From NCBI GenBank assembly GCA_029012445.1, contig JAQXMC010000033.1, forward strand, positions 62,001-126,000: 64,000 nucleotides of DNA, in the 5' to 3' direction. Under the pieces are notes generated by a model. That model had not been told where the DNA came from, ran no database searches, and saw only the letters and a program-made list of their open reading frames with translations. Source of the stretch: Oscillospiraceae bacterium (GTDB lineage Bacteria; Bacillota; Clostridia; Oscillospirales; Acutalibacteraceae). A program made the position numbers and the translations under genes. Shown in pieces: positions 35,126 through 44,404 of the stretch. How positions within the stretch are numbered: position 1 is the first letter of the stretch; each line of letters opens with the position of its first letter.

Positions 35126-35154
35126 ATTATAACACTTTTTCGGTTTAACTTCAA
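35126..35154 (-). promoter_or_regulatory. Sigma-A promoter for the miaB-to-transketolase run
   Basis: TTGAAG (35154-35149), 17-nt spacer, TATAAT (35131-35126), about 55 nt before the miaB start. It is the only clear promoter seen upstream of the 15-gene co-directional series. Confidence 0.7.
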
Positions 35155-35446
35155 TAGAAGCCACAGCATTTAGTGATAAATTATAAAAATTTTTTGTTAA
35201 TATCTATATTTGGCGCCGAAAATCAAATTTTAAAGCTGAATATTTTCGTGTTTTCAGTGAGCCGATGAGCCGTGTTTTCAAGATGCCTGATGCTGATCGT
35301 CAGTGTGAATACGCTTATTAAATAAAATTCCGCCGAAATACTTATAAACGCTGTTGCGGGCGCATAAACAGAAAAGACTCTGCCGTGCACACGGGTTTTA
35401 TCAATGCAAGTTTTTCGACGGATATCGCGTATTCTCTGTCAGACTA
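35155..35446. other. Intergenic spacer between miaB and GH16 promoters
   Basis: A/T-rich divergent region of about 290 nt between the two promoters. I see no gene, tRNA or strong hairpin in it. Confidence 0.6.
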
Positions 35447-35475
35447 TTGACAAAATATCACAGAAATAATATAAT
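35447..35475 (+). promoter_or_regulatory. Consensus sigma-A promoter of the GH16 gene
   Basis: TTGACA (35447-35452), 17-nt spacer, TATAAT (35470-35475): both boxes are perfect. The GH16 start codon lies 34 nt downstream, behind AGAGGAG. Confidence 0.8.
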
Positions 35476-35508
35476 GATTCCGCAAAATAAAGAAGAGGAG
35501 ACTGAACA

Positions 35509-36384
35509 ATGTTTACGATTGCGACAAGACTATCATCTTTTGCGTTGTCACTGTTCATCATGATCGGCAGCCTTATCGGTATTCCCACATCACCGAGAGG
35601 CGAAAAAATTGATATGTCAAAGTTTGATCTTGTGTTTGAAGATAATTTCGACGGCGACAGCATCAACAAAGACATATGGGAGCCGCATATGAACTCAACA
35701 AAGGACAACACAGCCACAAGGCAGGGCGGACACTGGAACGAATCTCTCGCCGAGGTCAGGGACGGAAATCTGCACATATACACCAAGTACCTCAAAAACG
35801 GTGTGAACAAAGGCGATCCCGCCGGCTGGTATTCGGCGGCGTTCGACACGGCCGGAAAGTTTGAACAGACCTACGGATACTTTGAGATCAGATGCATATG
35901 CCCGCAGGCGACCGGCGTCTGGTCGGCGTTCTGGCTTTATAACGACGGAGTTTGCAATGTTGACGGTTCGGGCGAGGACGGCGCTGAGATCGACATATAT
36001 GAGAGCGCGTTTTATAACAAATCCTTCAGACCGAACAGAGTTTCTCACAATGTCCACTATGACGGATATCAATTCCCGCAGATGAGAAGCTGCATCGGCA
36101 GACAGTATCTTGTTACCGACAGAGATCCTTATCTTCAATATAACACCTACGGCGTCGAGTGGAATGAGGATGAATATATATTCTATATAAATGGTGTTGA
36201 GTCATACAGGACCAGCCTCGGCGGCACCGCCAAGGTTCCGGAATATATGATAATTTCATCGGAGACCGGCGGCTCCGGCGGTGAAAGCGGCAAAAGCTGG
36301 GCAGGCCCCGCTATAGACGAACACGGCAAGGATTATGTTGCCGATTTCGTTATAGATTATGTCAAGGTCTATAAATACAAATAA
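35509..36384 (+). CDS. Secreted glycoside hydrolase family 16 beta-glucanase
   Basis: 291 residues. A hydrophobic N-terminal stretch (about 8-26) serves as signal peptide or anchor. The GH16 jelly roll follows, with the catalytic motif GAEIDIYESA near 157-166 (E-x-D-x-x-E, nucleophile and acid/base), and the N-terminal FEDNFDG and C-terminal FVIDYVKVYKY strands typical of the family. It would cut beta-1,3 or mixed-linkage glucans or galactans outside the cell; the exact substrate cannot be read. Monocistronic, with its own promoter and terminator. Confidence 0.9.
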   Translation: MFTIATRLSSFALSLFIMIGSLIGIPTSPRGEKIDMSKFDLVFEDNFDGDSINKDIWEPHMNSTKDNTATRQGGHWNESLAEVRDGNLHIYTKYLKNGVNKGDPAGWYSAAFDTAGKFEQTYGYFEIRCICPQATGVWSAFWLYNDGVCNVDGSGEDGAEIDIYESAFYNKSFRPNRVSHNVHYDGYQFPQMRSCIGRQYLVTDRDPYLQYNTYGVEWNEDEYIFYINGVESYRTSLGGTAKVPEYMIISSETGGSGGESGKSWAGPAIDEHGKDYVADFVIDYVKVYKYK

Positions 36385-36395
36385 TTACATATCAA

Positions 36396-36430
36396 ACGGG
36401 GAAGCCATCGACGGCGGCTCCGTTTTTTTT
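36396..36430 (+). terminator. Terminator of the GH16 gene
   Basis: An imperfect stem of ACGGGGAAGCC with GGCGGCTCCGT is followed by eight T residues, 12 nt after the stop. Confidence 0.75.
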
Positions 36431-36508
36431 GCTCTTTATCAGTAGCTGAAACAAACAGAAAAACGGTGTGCCGTTATTAAACCGCACACCGCTTAATTTT
36501 ATTGTGTT

Positions 36509-36814
36509 TTATGAATATCTTTTCTTCAGGTGGAAGCTTTCAAGAACAAAATATATGACCGTCAGAGAGTTCAGCGCTATCGACACCGGCAAATATGCCC
36601 TCGAATTAAAGCAAATAACAGCCGAAGCCAAAGTGACAGCGCCGAGAAACACCACAGACTTGCCGAAAAACTCGCAGAAACCGTCGGCGTCAGAATAGCC
36701 GGAGCTTTTTATTTTGCCTGTTATGCCCTTGAATTTCTGTTTCCATATGCCGACCCCGAAAAGAGCGACAATTATTCCCGCTGCCGCCCATGCGCAGCTT
36801 ATATAAACATTCAT
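36509..36814 (-). CDS. Small three-helix membrane protein, DUF3784-like
   Basis: 101 residues with three membrane helices (about 4-22, 50-68, 73-92) and a short charged loop between the first two. The pattern resembles the DUF3784 family, whose function is unknown; the match is by eye. It overlaps dgkA by 4 nt and is the last gene of the phoH-ybeY-dgkA series. Confidence 0.65.
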   Translation of the reverse strand: MNVYISCAWAAAGIIVALFGVGIWKQKFKGITGKIKSSGYSDADGFCEFFGKSVVFLGAVTLASAVICFNSRAYLPVSIALNSLTVIYFVLESFHLKKRYS

Positions 36815-37305
36815 TTTTCACTGCTGCCTTTCTGCTTTGCGGGAAGACCGAGAAACATAAACACGCAGGCTGCCGCAAAGCTGAGTATAAATATAATAAA
36901 AGCTGCCGTATGCGTTGAAAAATATTCAAAGAGCTTGACAAACGCTTCCTTCTGACCGAGCACGGCGATCCCGACGCACACAGCAAAAATCGCTCCGACG
37001 AGAACTGCGCCGGCCGCGGAATCCTTGGCGAGCTTGGCGAGAGGCTTTTTCTCCTCGGTGACAAGGTCAACAACGCTTTCAACAGCGGTGTTGATAAGTT
37101 CACCCATGACGACGGCGGCGTTTGCCAGAAATATCAGCGCCCAATCCCGCCTCGTGAGAACGAACCAATCCGTCAGGCCTAGAAACGAATACATATATAT
37201 CATGCAGACAAGGTGTATTCTCATGTTTCTTTCGTTTTTGACGCAGGACCATATTCCGCTGAACGCATATTTGAAACTCAGCAGCAATCCTTTTATATGT
37301 TTCAT
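36811..37305 (-). CDS. dgkA: Undecaprenol/diacylglycerol kinase with extra C-terminal helix
   Basis: 164 residues. The first 125 match the small trimeric kinase: SFKYAFSGIWSCVKNERNMRIH, GELINTAVESVVDLV (metal-binding Glu) and AKDSAAGAVLV. A fourth hydrophobic helix follows (about 133-153). In Gram-positives the family recycles undecaprenol for cell-wall carriers. It lies after ybeY, the conserved Firmicute order. Confidence 0.88.
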   Translation of the reverse strand: MKHIKGLLLSFKYAFSGIWSCVKNERNMRIHLVCMIYMYSFLGLTDWFVLTRRDWALIFLANAAVVMGELINTAVESVVDLVTEEKKPLAKLAKDSAAGAVLVGAIFAVCVGIAVLGQKEAFVKLFEYFSTHTAAFIIFILSFAAACVFMFLGLPAKQKGSSEK

Positions 37306-37311
37306 CGCCGC

Positions 37312-37821
37312 TTATTCTCCGTCCTCCATATAGTAGCTCTCGTTTCTTTTGAAGCCGAGCTGCGTCAGAACAGTCTCTTCCTTTTCTCTCATTCTGACAG
37401 CCTCAAGGCCTCCGGCCTCATGGTCATAGCCGAGAAGATGGAGCATTGAATGAACGGTCAGAAAGCCTATCTCCCTCTCGAGCGAATGACCGTACATTTC
37501 AGCCTGAGCGACGGCATGGTCGATCGAAATAACTATATCGCCGAGCATCTTGGCTCCGGTGTCGTTATTTATGTCATAAACGCCGTTTTCGCCTAACGGG
37601 AAAGAAAGGACATCTGTCGACTTATCAATGTTGCGATATTCTTTATTGAGCCTTTGTATCTCTTCATCGTTGACAAATCTGACGCTTATCTCAGCCGAGC
37701 CTTCAAACTTTTCGTTGACAAGAACAGCGTGGCAGCAGCGCCTGACCAACATTCTTATTCCGGTCGGGATCTTAACTATCTTGCTGCTTCTTGAAATTAT
37801 TACCTTTACTGTATCTTTCAT
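37312..37821 (-). CDS. ybeY: Endoribonuclease YbeY
   Basis: The start at 37821 is chosen because AGGAGG lies about 9 nt upstream. 169 residues, with the zinc motif HSMLHLLGYDHE near 122-133 and the family block STDVLSFPLG. It matures 16S rRNA ends and is involved in ribosome quality control. It overlaps the end of phoH by 50 nt, so the two are tightly coupled. Confidence 0.93.
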   Translation of the reverse strand: MKDTVKVIISRSSKIVKIPTGIRMLVRRCCHAVLVNEKFEGSAEISVRFVNDEEIQRLNKEYRNIDKSTDVLSFPLGENGVYDINNDTGAKMLGDIVISIDHAVAQAEMYGHSLEREIGFLTVHSMLHLLGYDHEAGGLEAVRMREKEETVLTQLGFKRNESYYMEDGE

Positions 37822-38779
37822 TTCTTTTTCCCTCCTCATATTTGTCATATGCCTTTATAATGTCCTGAACAAGCTTATGTCTGACAACATCTTTCTCGGT
37901 GAACTTCACGGTCTTGATATCGTCGACATGCTTCAGAATTTTAATGACCTCGACAAGCCCCGACTTTTTGCCGTCGGGCAGGTCGATCTGCGTTATATCG
38001 CCGGTGACAACTATTTTTGAGTTAAAGCCCAGACGGGTCAGAAACATTTTCATCTGCTCAGCCGTTGTGTTCTGCGCTTCGTCAAGGATAATGAAGCTGT
38101 CGTCAAGCGTTCTGCCCCTCATATAAGCGAGAGGGGCGACCTCAATGCTGCCTCTTTCCTGATATTTCTGAAAGCTTTCGGCTCCGAGCATATCGAAAAG
38201 AGCGTCATATAACGGTCTGAGGTACGGATCAACTTTCTGCTGAAGGTCGCCGGGCAAAAAGCCGAGCTTTTCGCCGGCTTCAACCGCCGGCCGGGTGAGA
38301 ATTATCCTGTTGACCTCTTTTGCCCTGAAGGCTCTGACAGCAAGAGCCACCGCGAGATATGTCTTGCCCGTACCTGCCGGGCCTATTCCGAAAACGATGG
38401 TGTTTTCGTTGATGGCTTCTATATATTTCTTCTGGCCGAGCGTCTTGGCCTTGACGGGCTTGCCCTTAGCCGTTATGCACACGCAGTCAGATGACATTTC
38501 GTTCAGCTTGCTCTCGCTGCCGTCGTTGACCATTGAGATGACATAGCGCACATTCTGATCGTTAAGCTGCTCGCCCTTGTTTATCAGCAGCAGCAGACCG
38601 TTTATCGCGCGGACGGCTTTTTCAACGCTTTCGGCTTCGCCCTGAATTTTTATCTCTGAACCTCTGCACACGGTTTTAACGCCGAATTCTTTTTCAATTA
38701 AGGTTATATTTTCGTCAAAGCTGCCAAACAGACTGACGGCCTGCTCCATTCTTTCCACGTTTACGGTCTTTTCAAACAA
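37772..38779 (-). CDS. phoH: PhoH-like ATPase
   Basis: 335 residues from a TTG at 38779 (weak site; a GTG seven codons on is possible). N-terminal KH-like part, then the PhoH P-loop GIGPAGTGKTYLAVALA near 131-147 and the Walker B FIILDEAQNTT. Function in vivo is poorly defined, probably RNA-related. The order phoH-ybeY-dgkA is conserved in Firmicutes. Preceded on the same strand by yqfC-yqfD. Confidence 0.9.
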   Translation of the reverse strand: MFEKTVNVERMEQAVSLFGSFDENITLIEKEFGVKTVCRGSEIKIQGEAESVEKAVRAINGLLLLINKGEQLNDQNVRYVISMVNDGSESKLNEMSSDCVCITAKGKPVKAKTLGQKKYIEAINENTIVFGIGPAGTGKTYLAVALAVRAFRAKEVNRIILTRPAVEAGEKLGFLPGDLQQKVDPYLRPLYDALFDMLGAESFQKYQERGSIEVAPLAYMRGRTLDDSFIILDEAQNTTAEQMKMFLTRLGFNSKIVVTGDITQIDLPDGKKSGLVEVIKILKHVDDIKTVKFTEKDVVRHKLVQDIIKAYDKYEEGKRNERYSKGNNFKKQQDS

Positions 38780-38912
38780 TAGCGCGCCTGCTTTCCGGTT
38801 ATCAACTGTTTATTAAAGATCCAAGGCCTCGGTTATATTGCCGGACCGCCGACCTTTTCACCTTAAATATTATAAAACAAACTTTATATAATTTCAACAT
38901 ATTTTTAAATCT

Positions 38913-40085
38913 TTATTCTTCTTTTATATTTATCGGTGCGCTTTTTCCTATATAATCCACACACCTCACCTCTCCGCTGAAAACCGGCCTGCCGCCCTGT
39001 GAATCAAAGCTGCTGACAACGGAAATAACATCGGAATTTTTGGTTTTCTCTTCAAGTGAATTCAAATAGCGGCAAAGCAAATAGCCTTTTTCTGTCTCTG
39101 CGTTACCCGCTTCAGATCTGACAAATAAGCTCGAAACATATTTGTTAAAGCCGAACGGCAGCCTCACTCCGTTTATCTCGAAGATTTCTTCCTCCTTTGT
39201 GATTTCGGCGTTTTCATTCTTTCGCCATGAATTTCCGAGCGACAACTCCCGGGCAAATATAACCGCCGCAAAAGAGGTTTTTCTGTCTGTATATTTTCTT
39301 TCGGCAACAGATGAAAGCTCCTCTTTCAGGGTGACGGTGTGTTCGGCTGTTATCTCCCCTCTCGCTTCAACGAAATCAAGCTCGCCCTCATAATATTCGA
39401 TTATCCCGCTGATAAGAAGATCGCCTTTTTTCACACCGTTTTTTATTTTTTCAACTGGTGTTCCCGCAAAGGTTCTCATAGTTCTTATCGTTCCGTCAAA
39501 ATCGGCGACTATATTACAGGGCTTTCCGTCCGACCGGCTTTTCCCCTTTTCAAGCTCTCTGACCTGAATTTCGGCGCACATTCCTTCAAGATTCAGCGAC
39601 GCCCATATTATTTTATCCTCCATTTCAGATAAAAACCGCCTTTGAACCTCGGTAACATCAATTTTACTTTTTCTTGCCCCGATTTTAACGCCGAGTTTTT
39701 CAAAGCCGGATATTATTTCGCTGTCAAAAACATTCTCGTTGCCTGTCACTTGAATGCTCCAGATTCTCGTGCTCATAAAAGCAATGAAACACAAAACCAA
39801 GGCAAGTCCGACGGCGAGAGCGGCTCTGTTTTTGTTGCGGTATATAAAAAACGGCAGTCCGAAACGGCCGTGCACTCTTATATCCATTCCGGATTTTTTC
39901 GCTATCCGTTTCAGCTCCCGATAGCTGTCGGCTCTCGTGAAAAAAAACATATCGTCCCCGACGCAGCTGATATCCCACACGGGAACGCCCCTGACCGAAC
40001 AGAGATTTATAAATCTTTCGCTGAAGCCCCCGCAGGCTTTAACGCTGATGTATCCTCTGAAAAAATTTAAAATACTTAGAAGCAT
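38913..40085 (-). CDS. yqfD: Sporulation protein YqfD
   Basis: 390 residues. N-terminal soluble part, one membrane helix (about 88-108, IYRNKNRAALAVGLALVLCF), then a large extracytoplasmic region (WSIQVTGNENV...). This is the YqfD architecture; in B. subtilis the gene is transcribed from a sigma-E promoter with yqfC and is needed for efficient sporulation. GAGG precedes the ATG, 9 nt after the yqfC stop. Confidence 0.92.
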   Translation of the reverse strand: MLLSILNFFRGYISVKACGGFSERFINLCSVRGVPVWDISCVGDDMFFFTRADSYRELKRIAKKSGMDIRVHGRFGLPFFIYRNKNRAALAVGLALVLCFIAFMSTRIWSIQVTGNENVFDSEIISGFEKLGVKIGARKSKIDVTEVQRRFLSEMEDKIIWASLNLEGMCAEIQVRELEKGKSRSDGKPCNIVADFDGTIRTMRTFAGTPVEKIKNGVKKGDLLISGIIEYYEGELDFVEARGEITAEHTVTLKEELSSVAERKYTDRKTSFAAVIFARELSLGNSWRKNENAEITKEEEIFEINGVRLPFGFNKYVSSLFVRSEAGNAETEKGYLLCRYLNSLEEKTKNSDVISVVSSFDSQGGRPVFSGEVRCVDYIGKSAPINIKEE

Positions 40086-40094
40086 CGGCGCACC

Positions 40095-40361
40095 TCACGA
40101 TGAAAAATCCATTGAGAGTATCGTTCCCTCAACAACCGTCTTATCGTCCGAAAGCGTTTTAATAGTCAGCGATTCACCGCAGAATCTCAGACAGAGTCTT
40201 CCGAGATTGAGCCGCACACAGCCGGGGTTGTACTCGACAACGCCTTTAGCCCCGTCAATTATCGCTCGTTTATTTCCCGTCAGTGTTATTTCCGCCGCGC
40301 CGAGAACATCCGAAAATCCGTTTTTCTGCGGATTCTGCGTTCTAAGATCATATCTGCGCAT
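40095..40361 (-). CDS. yqfC: Sporulation protein YqfC
   Basis: 88 residues, a compact beta-rich protein of the YabP/YqfC family (ITLTGNKRAIIDGAKGVVEY...LRFCGESLTIKTL). GGAGG precedes the ATG. Always paired with yqfD. A sigma-E-like promoter lies just upstream. Confidence 0.9.
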   Translation of the reverse strand: MRRYDLRTQNPQKNGFSDVLGAAEITLTGNKRAIIDGAKGVVEYNPGCVRLNLGRLCLRFCGESLTIKTLSDDKTVVEGTILSMDFSS

Positions 40362-40392
40362 ATCTATTCCTCCGAAAATATTTCTCGCTAAA

Positions 40393-40422
40393 ATTCTATG
40401 AAGCCGTTAAATAAAAAATGCG
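40393..40422 (-). promoter_or_regulatory. Candidate sigma-E promoter of yqfC-yqfD
   Basis: On the minus strand CGCATTTT, a 14-nt spacer and CATAGAAT (40400-40393). The -10 box differs from CATACAAT at one position; the -35 is a partial match. Expected from the known sigma-E control of yqfC in B. subtilis. Confidence 0.5.
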
Positions 40423-40453
40423 CCGCACACATATATTGTACGGGGTGAATGAA

Positions 40454-41542
40454 ATGAAGAAATTTATTGCGGCCGAAAACGCCGGAAAAACACTCGATCG
40501 TCTCAGATATTTTACTCTTGTTGCGGGCTGCCTTGTCTTCTGCGTGCTTCTGACGGTCTATGCGCCGCAGAGCAAAAGCGGAGTTTCGGCTGCGCTTTCG
40601 GTTTGCTCAAAGACTGTCATTCCATCGCTCTTTCCGTTTATGTTCCTTTCGGGATTTATGATTGAAAGCGGCGTTTTTAACCGCAGCTTCAAGCTTCTTG
40701 ACAGGCTGTCAACGGCGGTCTTCAAACAGCCGCAATGCGCACTCAGCGTTTTTGCGATGAGTATTATCGGCGGTTTTCCTATCGGCGGAAAAATGACAAA
40801 GCAGCTATATGAAAAAGGCTATCTGACGCAAAATCAGGCTCAAAGGCTGCTTCTTTTCTGCGTGAATCCCGGTCCTGCGTTCACAGTCTCGGTGCTGGGG
40901 CTGTCTTTTCTCGGCGAGATCAAGCTCGGATATATAATATATGCTTCTATAATTTTTTCAAATCTGGTAATAGCCGTTCTCAGCCGTTTTCTTTCTGACT
41001 GCGAGGAGTCGAAAGCGCCCGAAAATCTCCGCCCCGATATATATTCGGCTTTTGTTCGGTCCGGCTCAGGTGCGGCGGCCTCAATAGTCTCGGTCTGCAC
41101 TTTTGTTCTGATATTCTCCTGCCTCGGAAGCATATTGGAGTGTCTGACAGATAACGACACTGCGATAGATGTGATAAGCGGTGCGCTCGAAGTGACAACC
41201 GGCTGCGAAAGACTCGCCGTTTTCTCAAGCGCTCCTCTTCTTGCGGGTGTGACGGCGTGGGGCGGAATATCCGTTCATTGTCAGATAGCCGACTGCATCC
41301 GGAAAACGGGACTTGACATAAAGCTCTTTCTGACCTCCCGCATTCTGAGCGCCGCAATATCGTTGGTTTCATGCGACTTGCTTTTAAAAATATTTCCTGT
41401 CGAGATATCGGCTCTTGCCGCAAACGCAGGGATCAGCCCCGCTGTCAGCGAAAGCTCGTTTCCCGTCAGCGTTGCTATGCTTCTGACCAGCTGTGCGTTT
41501 CTTATCGGCGACCACTCGTTTAAATCGAAACGGAAATGTTGA
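40454..41542 (+). CDS. ylbJ: Sporulation integral membrane protein YlbJ
   Basis: The start at 40454 follows GGGGTGAATGAA. 362 residues and about 9-10 membrane helices, with the family blocks PSLFPFMFLSGFMIESG, IIGGFPIGGKMTKQLYE and CVNPGPAFTVS. YlbJ is needed for spore cortex formation in B. subtilis. It is divergent from yqfC, so two sporulation units share this intergenic region. Confidence 0.9.
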   Translation: MKKFIAAENAGKTLDRLRYFTLVAGCLVFCVLLTVYAPQSKSGVSAALSVCSKTVIPSLFPFMFLSGFMIESGVFNRSFKLLDRLSTAVFKQPQCALSVFAMSIIGGFPIGGKMTKQLYEKGYLTQNQAQRLLLFCVNPGPAFTVSVLGLSFLGEIKLGYIIYASIIFSNLVIAVLSRFLSDCEESKAPENLRPDIYSAFVRSGSGAAASIVSVCTFVLIFSCLGSILECLTDNDTAIDVISGALEVTTGCERLAVFSSAPLLAGVTAWGGISVHCQIADCIRKTGLDIKLFLTSRILSAAISLVSCDLLLKIFPVEISALAANAGISPAVSESSFPVSVAMLLTSCAFLIGDHSFKSKRKC

Positions 41543-41567
41543 AAATACACGCACATTATGATATAAT
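41539..41567 (+). promoter_or_regulatory. Sigma-A promoter for the zinc-ribbon gene and GH95
   Basis: TTGAAA (41539-41544), 17-nt spacer, TATAAT (41562-41567). The -35 box overlaps the ylbJ stop codon. Confidence 0.7.
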
Positions 41568-41626
41568 GATCATATGTTTGCGATCATTTCGGCGCAAACC
41601 GTATCAAACAAAAGGAATGTTGCGGA

Positions 41627-41845
41627 TTGAAACAAAAGCTGATAAACAAAAACTCATACGTCAAGGTTTGCGAAAACTGCGCCAACGGCAGGCTTTCCGC
41701 CGATAAGGACAGAGTCCTTTGCGTCAGATGCGGCATTATGAGACTTGACTCAACATGCAGGGACTACAAATACGATCCGCTGAAAAGGCGACCGAAAAGG
41801 CCGAAGAAGATTGAAAAATTCAGCGAGGACGAATTCAGATTATAA
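41627..41845 (+). CDS. Small four-Cys zinc-ribbon protein
   Basis: 72 residues from a TTG at 41627 with AAAGGA 10 nt upstream. CENCANG and CVRCGIM form one zinc ribbon (residues 15-37), a further Cys follows near 44, and a basic patch RRPKRPKK and an acidic end complete it. It is likely nucleic-acid or protein binding. Function unknown. It lies between ylbJ and GH95 and shares their strand. Confidence 0.7.
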   Translation: MKQKLINKNSYVKVCENCANGRLSADKDRVLCVRCGIMRLDSTCRDYKYDPLKRRPKRPKKIEKFSEDEFRL

Positions 41846-41856
41846 GGAGAAAGAAA

Positions 41857-44256
41857 ATGTATCTTTGCTATAAGGAACCCGCCGCATACAACTACAACGG
41901 TTGGGAAAAACAGGCTTTGCCTCTCGGAAACGGCAGGATAGGCGCAAAAATTTTCGGAAATATTCAATGCGAGCTTATTCAGTTCAACGAAAAAACGCTT
42001 TGGTCGGGCGGCCCCGAAATAGGCGGCTTCAACAGCGGAATAAGCAACCCGGATTGCGGCAAGGCATATAAAAAAATACAGTCGCTTCTCGCGGACGGTT
42101 ACCGAAAATCGGCTGTCAGGGAAATGGATAAGCTTTGCGGAAACGAAAAGGGCTTCGGCTCTTATCAGTCGTTCGGAAACATATACATAAATTTCAACAA
42201 ACCCGTTCCGACTCAACAGGGCGCATATCTGCGTGACCTTGATCTCGAAACAGGCTCCTGCATGGTTGCGACGCACAAAGGCAGCGCAGGACAGAACAGG
42301 CACTTTTTTATCAGCTATCCGGATAATGTGCTGGTCGGAAAGCTTGAAGCCTACGGCGAAGATACGCTCGACTTCACTCTCACTCTCCAGTCCGAGCAGA
42401 ACGGAAAGACCGTTTATAAGGGCGGCGACGCTTTTCTGAGCGGAACAGTCAACGGCAATATCGGCGACGGCGCCAAGAACAGCGCCAACGCTAACTCACT
42501 GCGCTACGGCTGCGTTATCAGAGTTATTCCCGGCGAGGGAGGATCGGTCGAAAGCAGTGAAAACGGGCTGACTGTCAGAGGCTGCTTCACGGCAACGGTT
42601 CTGATGAGCTGCGCGACAGACTACGCCGCCGAATATCCCGACTACCGACGAAATTCTGATCCTCTCGAAGAAAGTCTGGCGTACATCGAAAACGCTTCTC
42701 AATTCACATTCAGTCAGCTTTTCAAAAGACATCTCGAGGATTATAAGCCCCTCATGGGCAAGGTAAGACTGAACATCGGTCAATGCGAGACGGCGATCAC
42801 GACAGGCGGCATGCTCAAAGGCTATTCGCACGGGAAATACAAGCGTGAGATCGAAAGCACTCTGTTTGATTACGGCAGGTATCTTCTCATAGCTTCCTCT
42901 CGTGACGGCTCTCTGCCCGCAAATCTTCAGGGAATCTGGAATTCAATCAACAATCCGATCTGGAACAGCGACTATCATCTCAACATAAATCTTCAGATGA
43001 ATTATTTTCCCGCTTTCACGGCAAATTTAGCCGAAACCGCTCTGCCTCTGCTCGACTTTGCGCAGAGTCTCAGAAAGCCCGGTAGGTATGTCGCGAACAA
43101 AACCATGGGAATCGGCGAAAACACCGCAGACGGCGAGCCCGACACCGATAAACCCACCGGCTGGGTTGTTCACACACAGGTCAGCCCATTCGGAATGGTC
43201 AACCCCGGAAGCGACTGGCACTGGGGCTGGGCGCCGACAAACGGAGCGTTCCTTATGCATAACTGCTATGAATACTATGAATTCACAAGGGACACAGACG
43301 CTCTCAGAGAAAAAATATATCCCGTTATGCAGGAGTGCGCTCTTCTTTGGACAAAGGCTCTTGTCTATGAAAAGGACAACGACAGATACGCCGTCTCGCC
43401 GTCTCTTTCACCCGAACACGGGCCGCTGACCGCCGGCTGCACATATGACCAGACTATCATAGAGGATCTTTTCAAAAATACACTCGAAGCGGCCGGTATA
43501 CTCACCGAAAGCGGCTTCGGCTCAGCAGTCGACAGCGAGGTAATAGAAAAAATAAAAGAAATTCTGACGAAACTGAAGCCTATTAACATCGGCAAGCACG
43601 GAATGATTAACGAGTGGTTTGACGAGGACAGCTACTCAAAGCTATCTTACAGAAAGCTTGGAATTGAACGCCATCACAGACACACCTCTCATCTTCTCGG
43701 GCTTTATCCGTTCAACGCTTTCAAGACCGACGCCCAGCTGAAAGCGGCTAAAAAATCGATTGACAGCCGCGGCAGCGGAGGTCCCGGCTGGTCACAGGCG
43801 CTGAAAATAGCGGAATACGCCAGACTTCGCGACGGTGAAAAATGCTATGAGCTTATAACGGCTCTGATAAAATCGAATGTCTATCCCAATCTTTTCACAA
43901 ACCATCCGCCTTTCCAGATCGACGCTAATTTCGGCTACACTGCGGCTGTTATCGAAATGCTCATGCAAAGCCACAAGGGCTATATAGACTTTCTTCCCGC
44001 CCTGCCAGATGAATGGAGCTTCGGCGATGTCACGGGACTTGTCGCAAGGGGCAATTTTGAAGTCAGCTTTGAATGGAGCGACTCGTTGCTGAAAAAAGGC
44101 AGCATAAAGTCAAACTGCGGCGGCGTTTGCCGGCTTTATCACAAGGGCAAATTTATCGGCGTGGCTGACAGCGGCGGCAACGACATTGATGTCGATTTCA
44201 CCGACGGAATCGTCAGCTTTGAGACAAAAGCCGGCGAAACATATAACATATACTGA
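41857..44256 (+). CDS. Intracellular alpha-L-fucosidase, GH95
   Basis: 799 residues, full length for GH95, AAGGAG before the ATG. N-terminal beta domain (YKEPAAYNYNGWEKQALPLGNG); the (alpha/alpha)6 barrel has the conserved NSDYHLNINLQMNYFPA (Asn ligands, about 370-385), SPSLSPEHGP (Glu region, about 512) and QIDANFGYTAA (Asp, about 687). No signal peptide, so it works on imported fucosylated or galactosylated oligosaccharides. It ends at a strong two-way terminator; no transporter is adjacent. Confidence 0.93.
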   Translation: MYLCYKEPAAYNYNGWEKQALPLGNGRIGAKIFGNIQCELIQFNEKTLWSGGPEIGGFNSGISNPDCGKAYKKIQSLLADGYRKSAVREMDKLCGNEKGFGSYQSFGNIYINFNKPVPTQQGAYLRDLDLETGSCMVATHKGSAGQNRHFFISYPDNVLVGKLEAYGEDTLDFTLTLQSEQNGKTVYKGGDAFLSGTVNGNIGDGAKNSANANSLRYGCVIRVIPGEGGSVESSENGLTVRGCFTATVLMSCATDYAAEYPDYRRNSDPLEESLAYIENASQFTFSQLFKRHLEDYKPLMGKVRLNIGQCETAITTGGMLKGYSHGKYKREIESTLFDYGRYLLIASSRDGSLPANLQGIWNSINNPIWNSDYHLNINLQMNYFPAFTANLAETALPLLDFAQSLRKPGRYVANKTMGIGENTADGEPDTDKPTGWVVHTQVSPFGMVNPGSDWHWGWAPTNGAFLMHNCYEYYEFTRDTDALREKIYPVMQECALLWTKALVYEKDNDRYAVSPSLSPEHGPLTAGCTYDQTIIEDLFKNTLEAAGILTESGFGSAVDSEVIEKIKEILTKLKPINIGKHGMINEWFDEDSYSKLSYRKLGIERHHRHTSHLLGLYPFNAFKTDAQLKAAKKSIDSRGSGGPGWSQALKIAEYARLRDGEKCYELITALIKSNVYPNLFTNHPPFQIDANFGYTAAVIEMLMQSHKGYIDFLPALPDEWSFGDVTGLVARGNFEVSFEWSDSLLKKGSIKSNCGGVCRLYHKGKFIGVADSGGNDIDVDFTDGIVSFETKAGETYNIY

Positions 44257-44283
44257 CAAAGCACGGTTTTCTAAATTCAATAA

Positions 44284-44327
44284 AAACAGACCGCACCAAA
44301 ATTGCGTTTGATGCGGTCTGTTTTTTT
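44284..44327. terminator. Bidirectional terminator between GH95 and the peptide genes
   Basis: AAACAGACCGCA pairs with TGCGGTCTGTTT (12 bp), with seven T on the plus side and a TTTTTATT run on the minus side. It ends GH95 and the convergent small-peptide transcript. Confidence 0.85.
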
Positions 44328-44333
44328 GAATCC

Positions 44334-44382
44334 TGCTCGGTTTGCGTAAAGTTCACTAACGACATTTATTCTTAACCGAGCA
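44334..44382 (-). repeat. Inverted repeat in the 3' region of the small-peptide transcript
   Basis: TGCTCGGTT (44334-44342) and AACCGAGCA (44374-44382) are exact inverted copies 31 nt apart, between the peptide stop at 44405 and the terminator. It would fold into a 3' stem in the peptide mRNA. Confidence 0.5.
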
Positions 44383-44404
44383 AAATTTCATCAGTCGATC
44401 ATTC

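Noticed and set aside
40430..40437. Sigma-E -10 box for ylbJ (CATATATT)
   Set aside because: It would start transcription inside the Shine-Dalgarno of ylbJ, and the -35 is poor.
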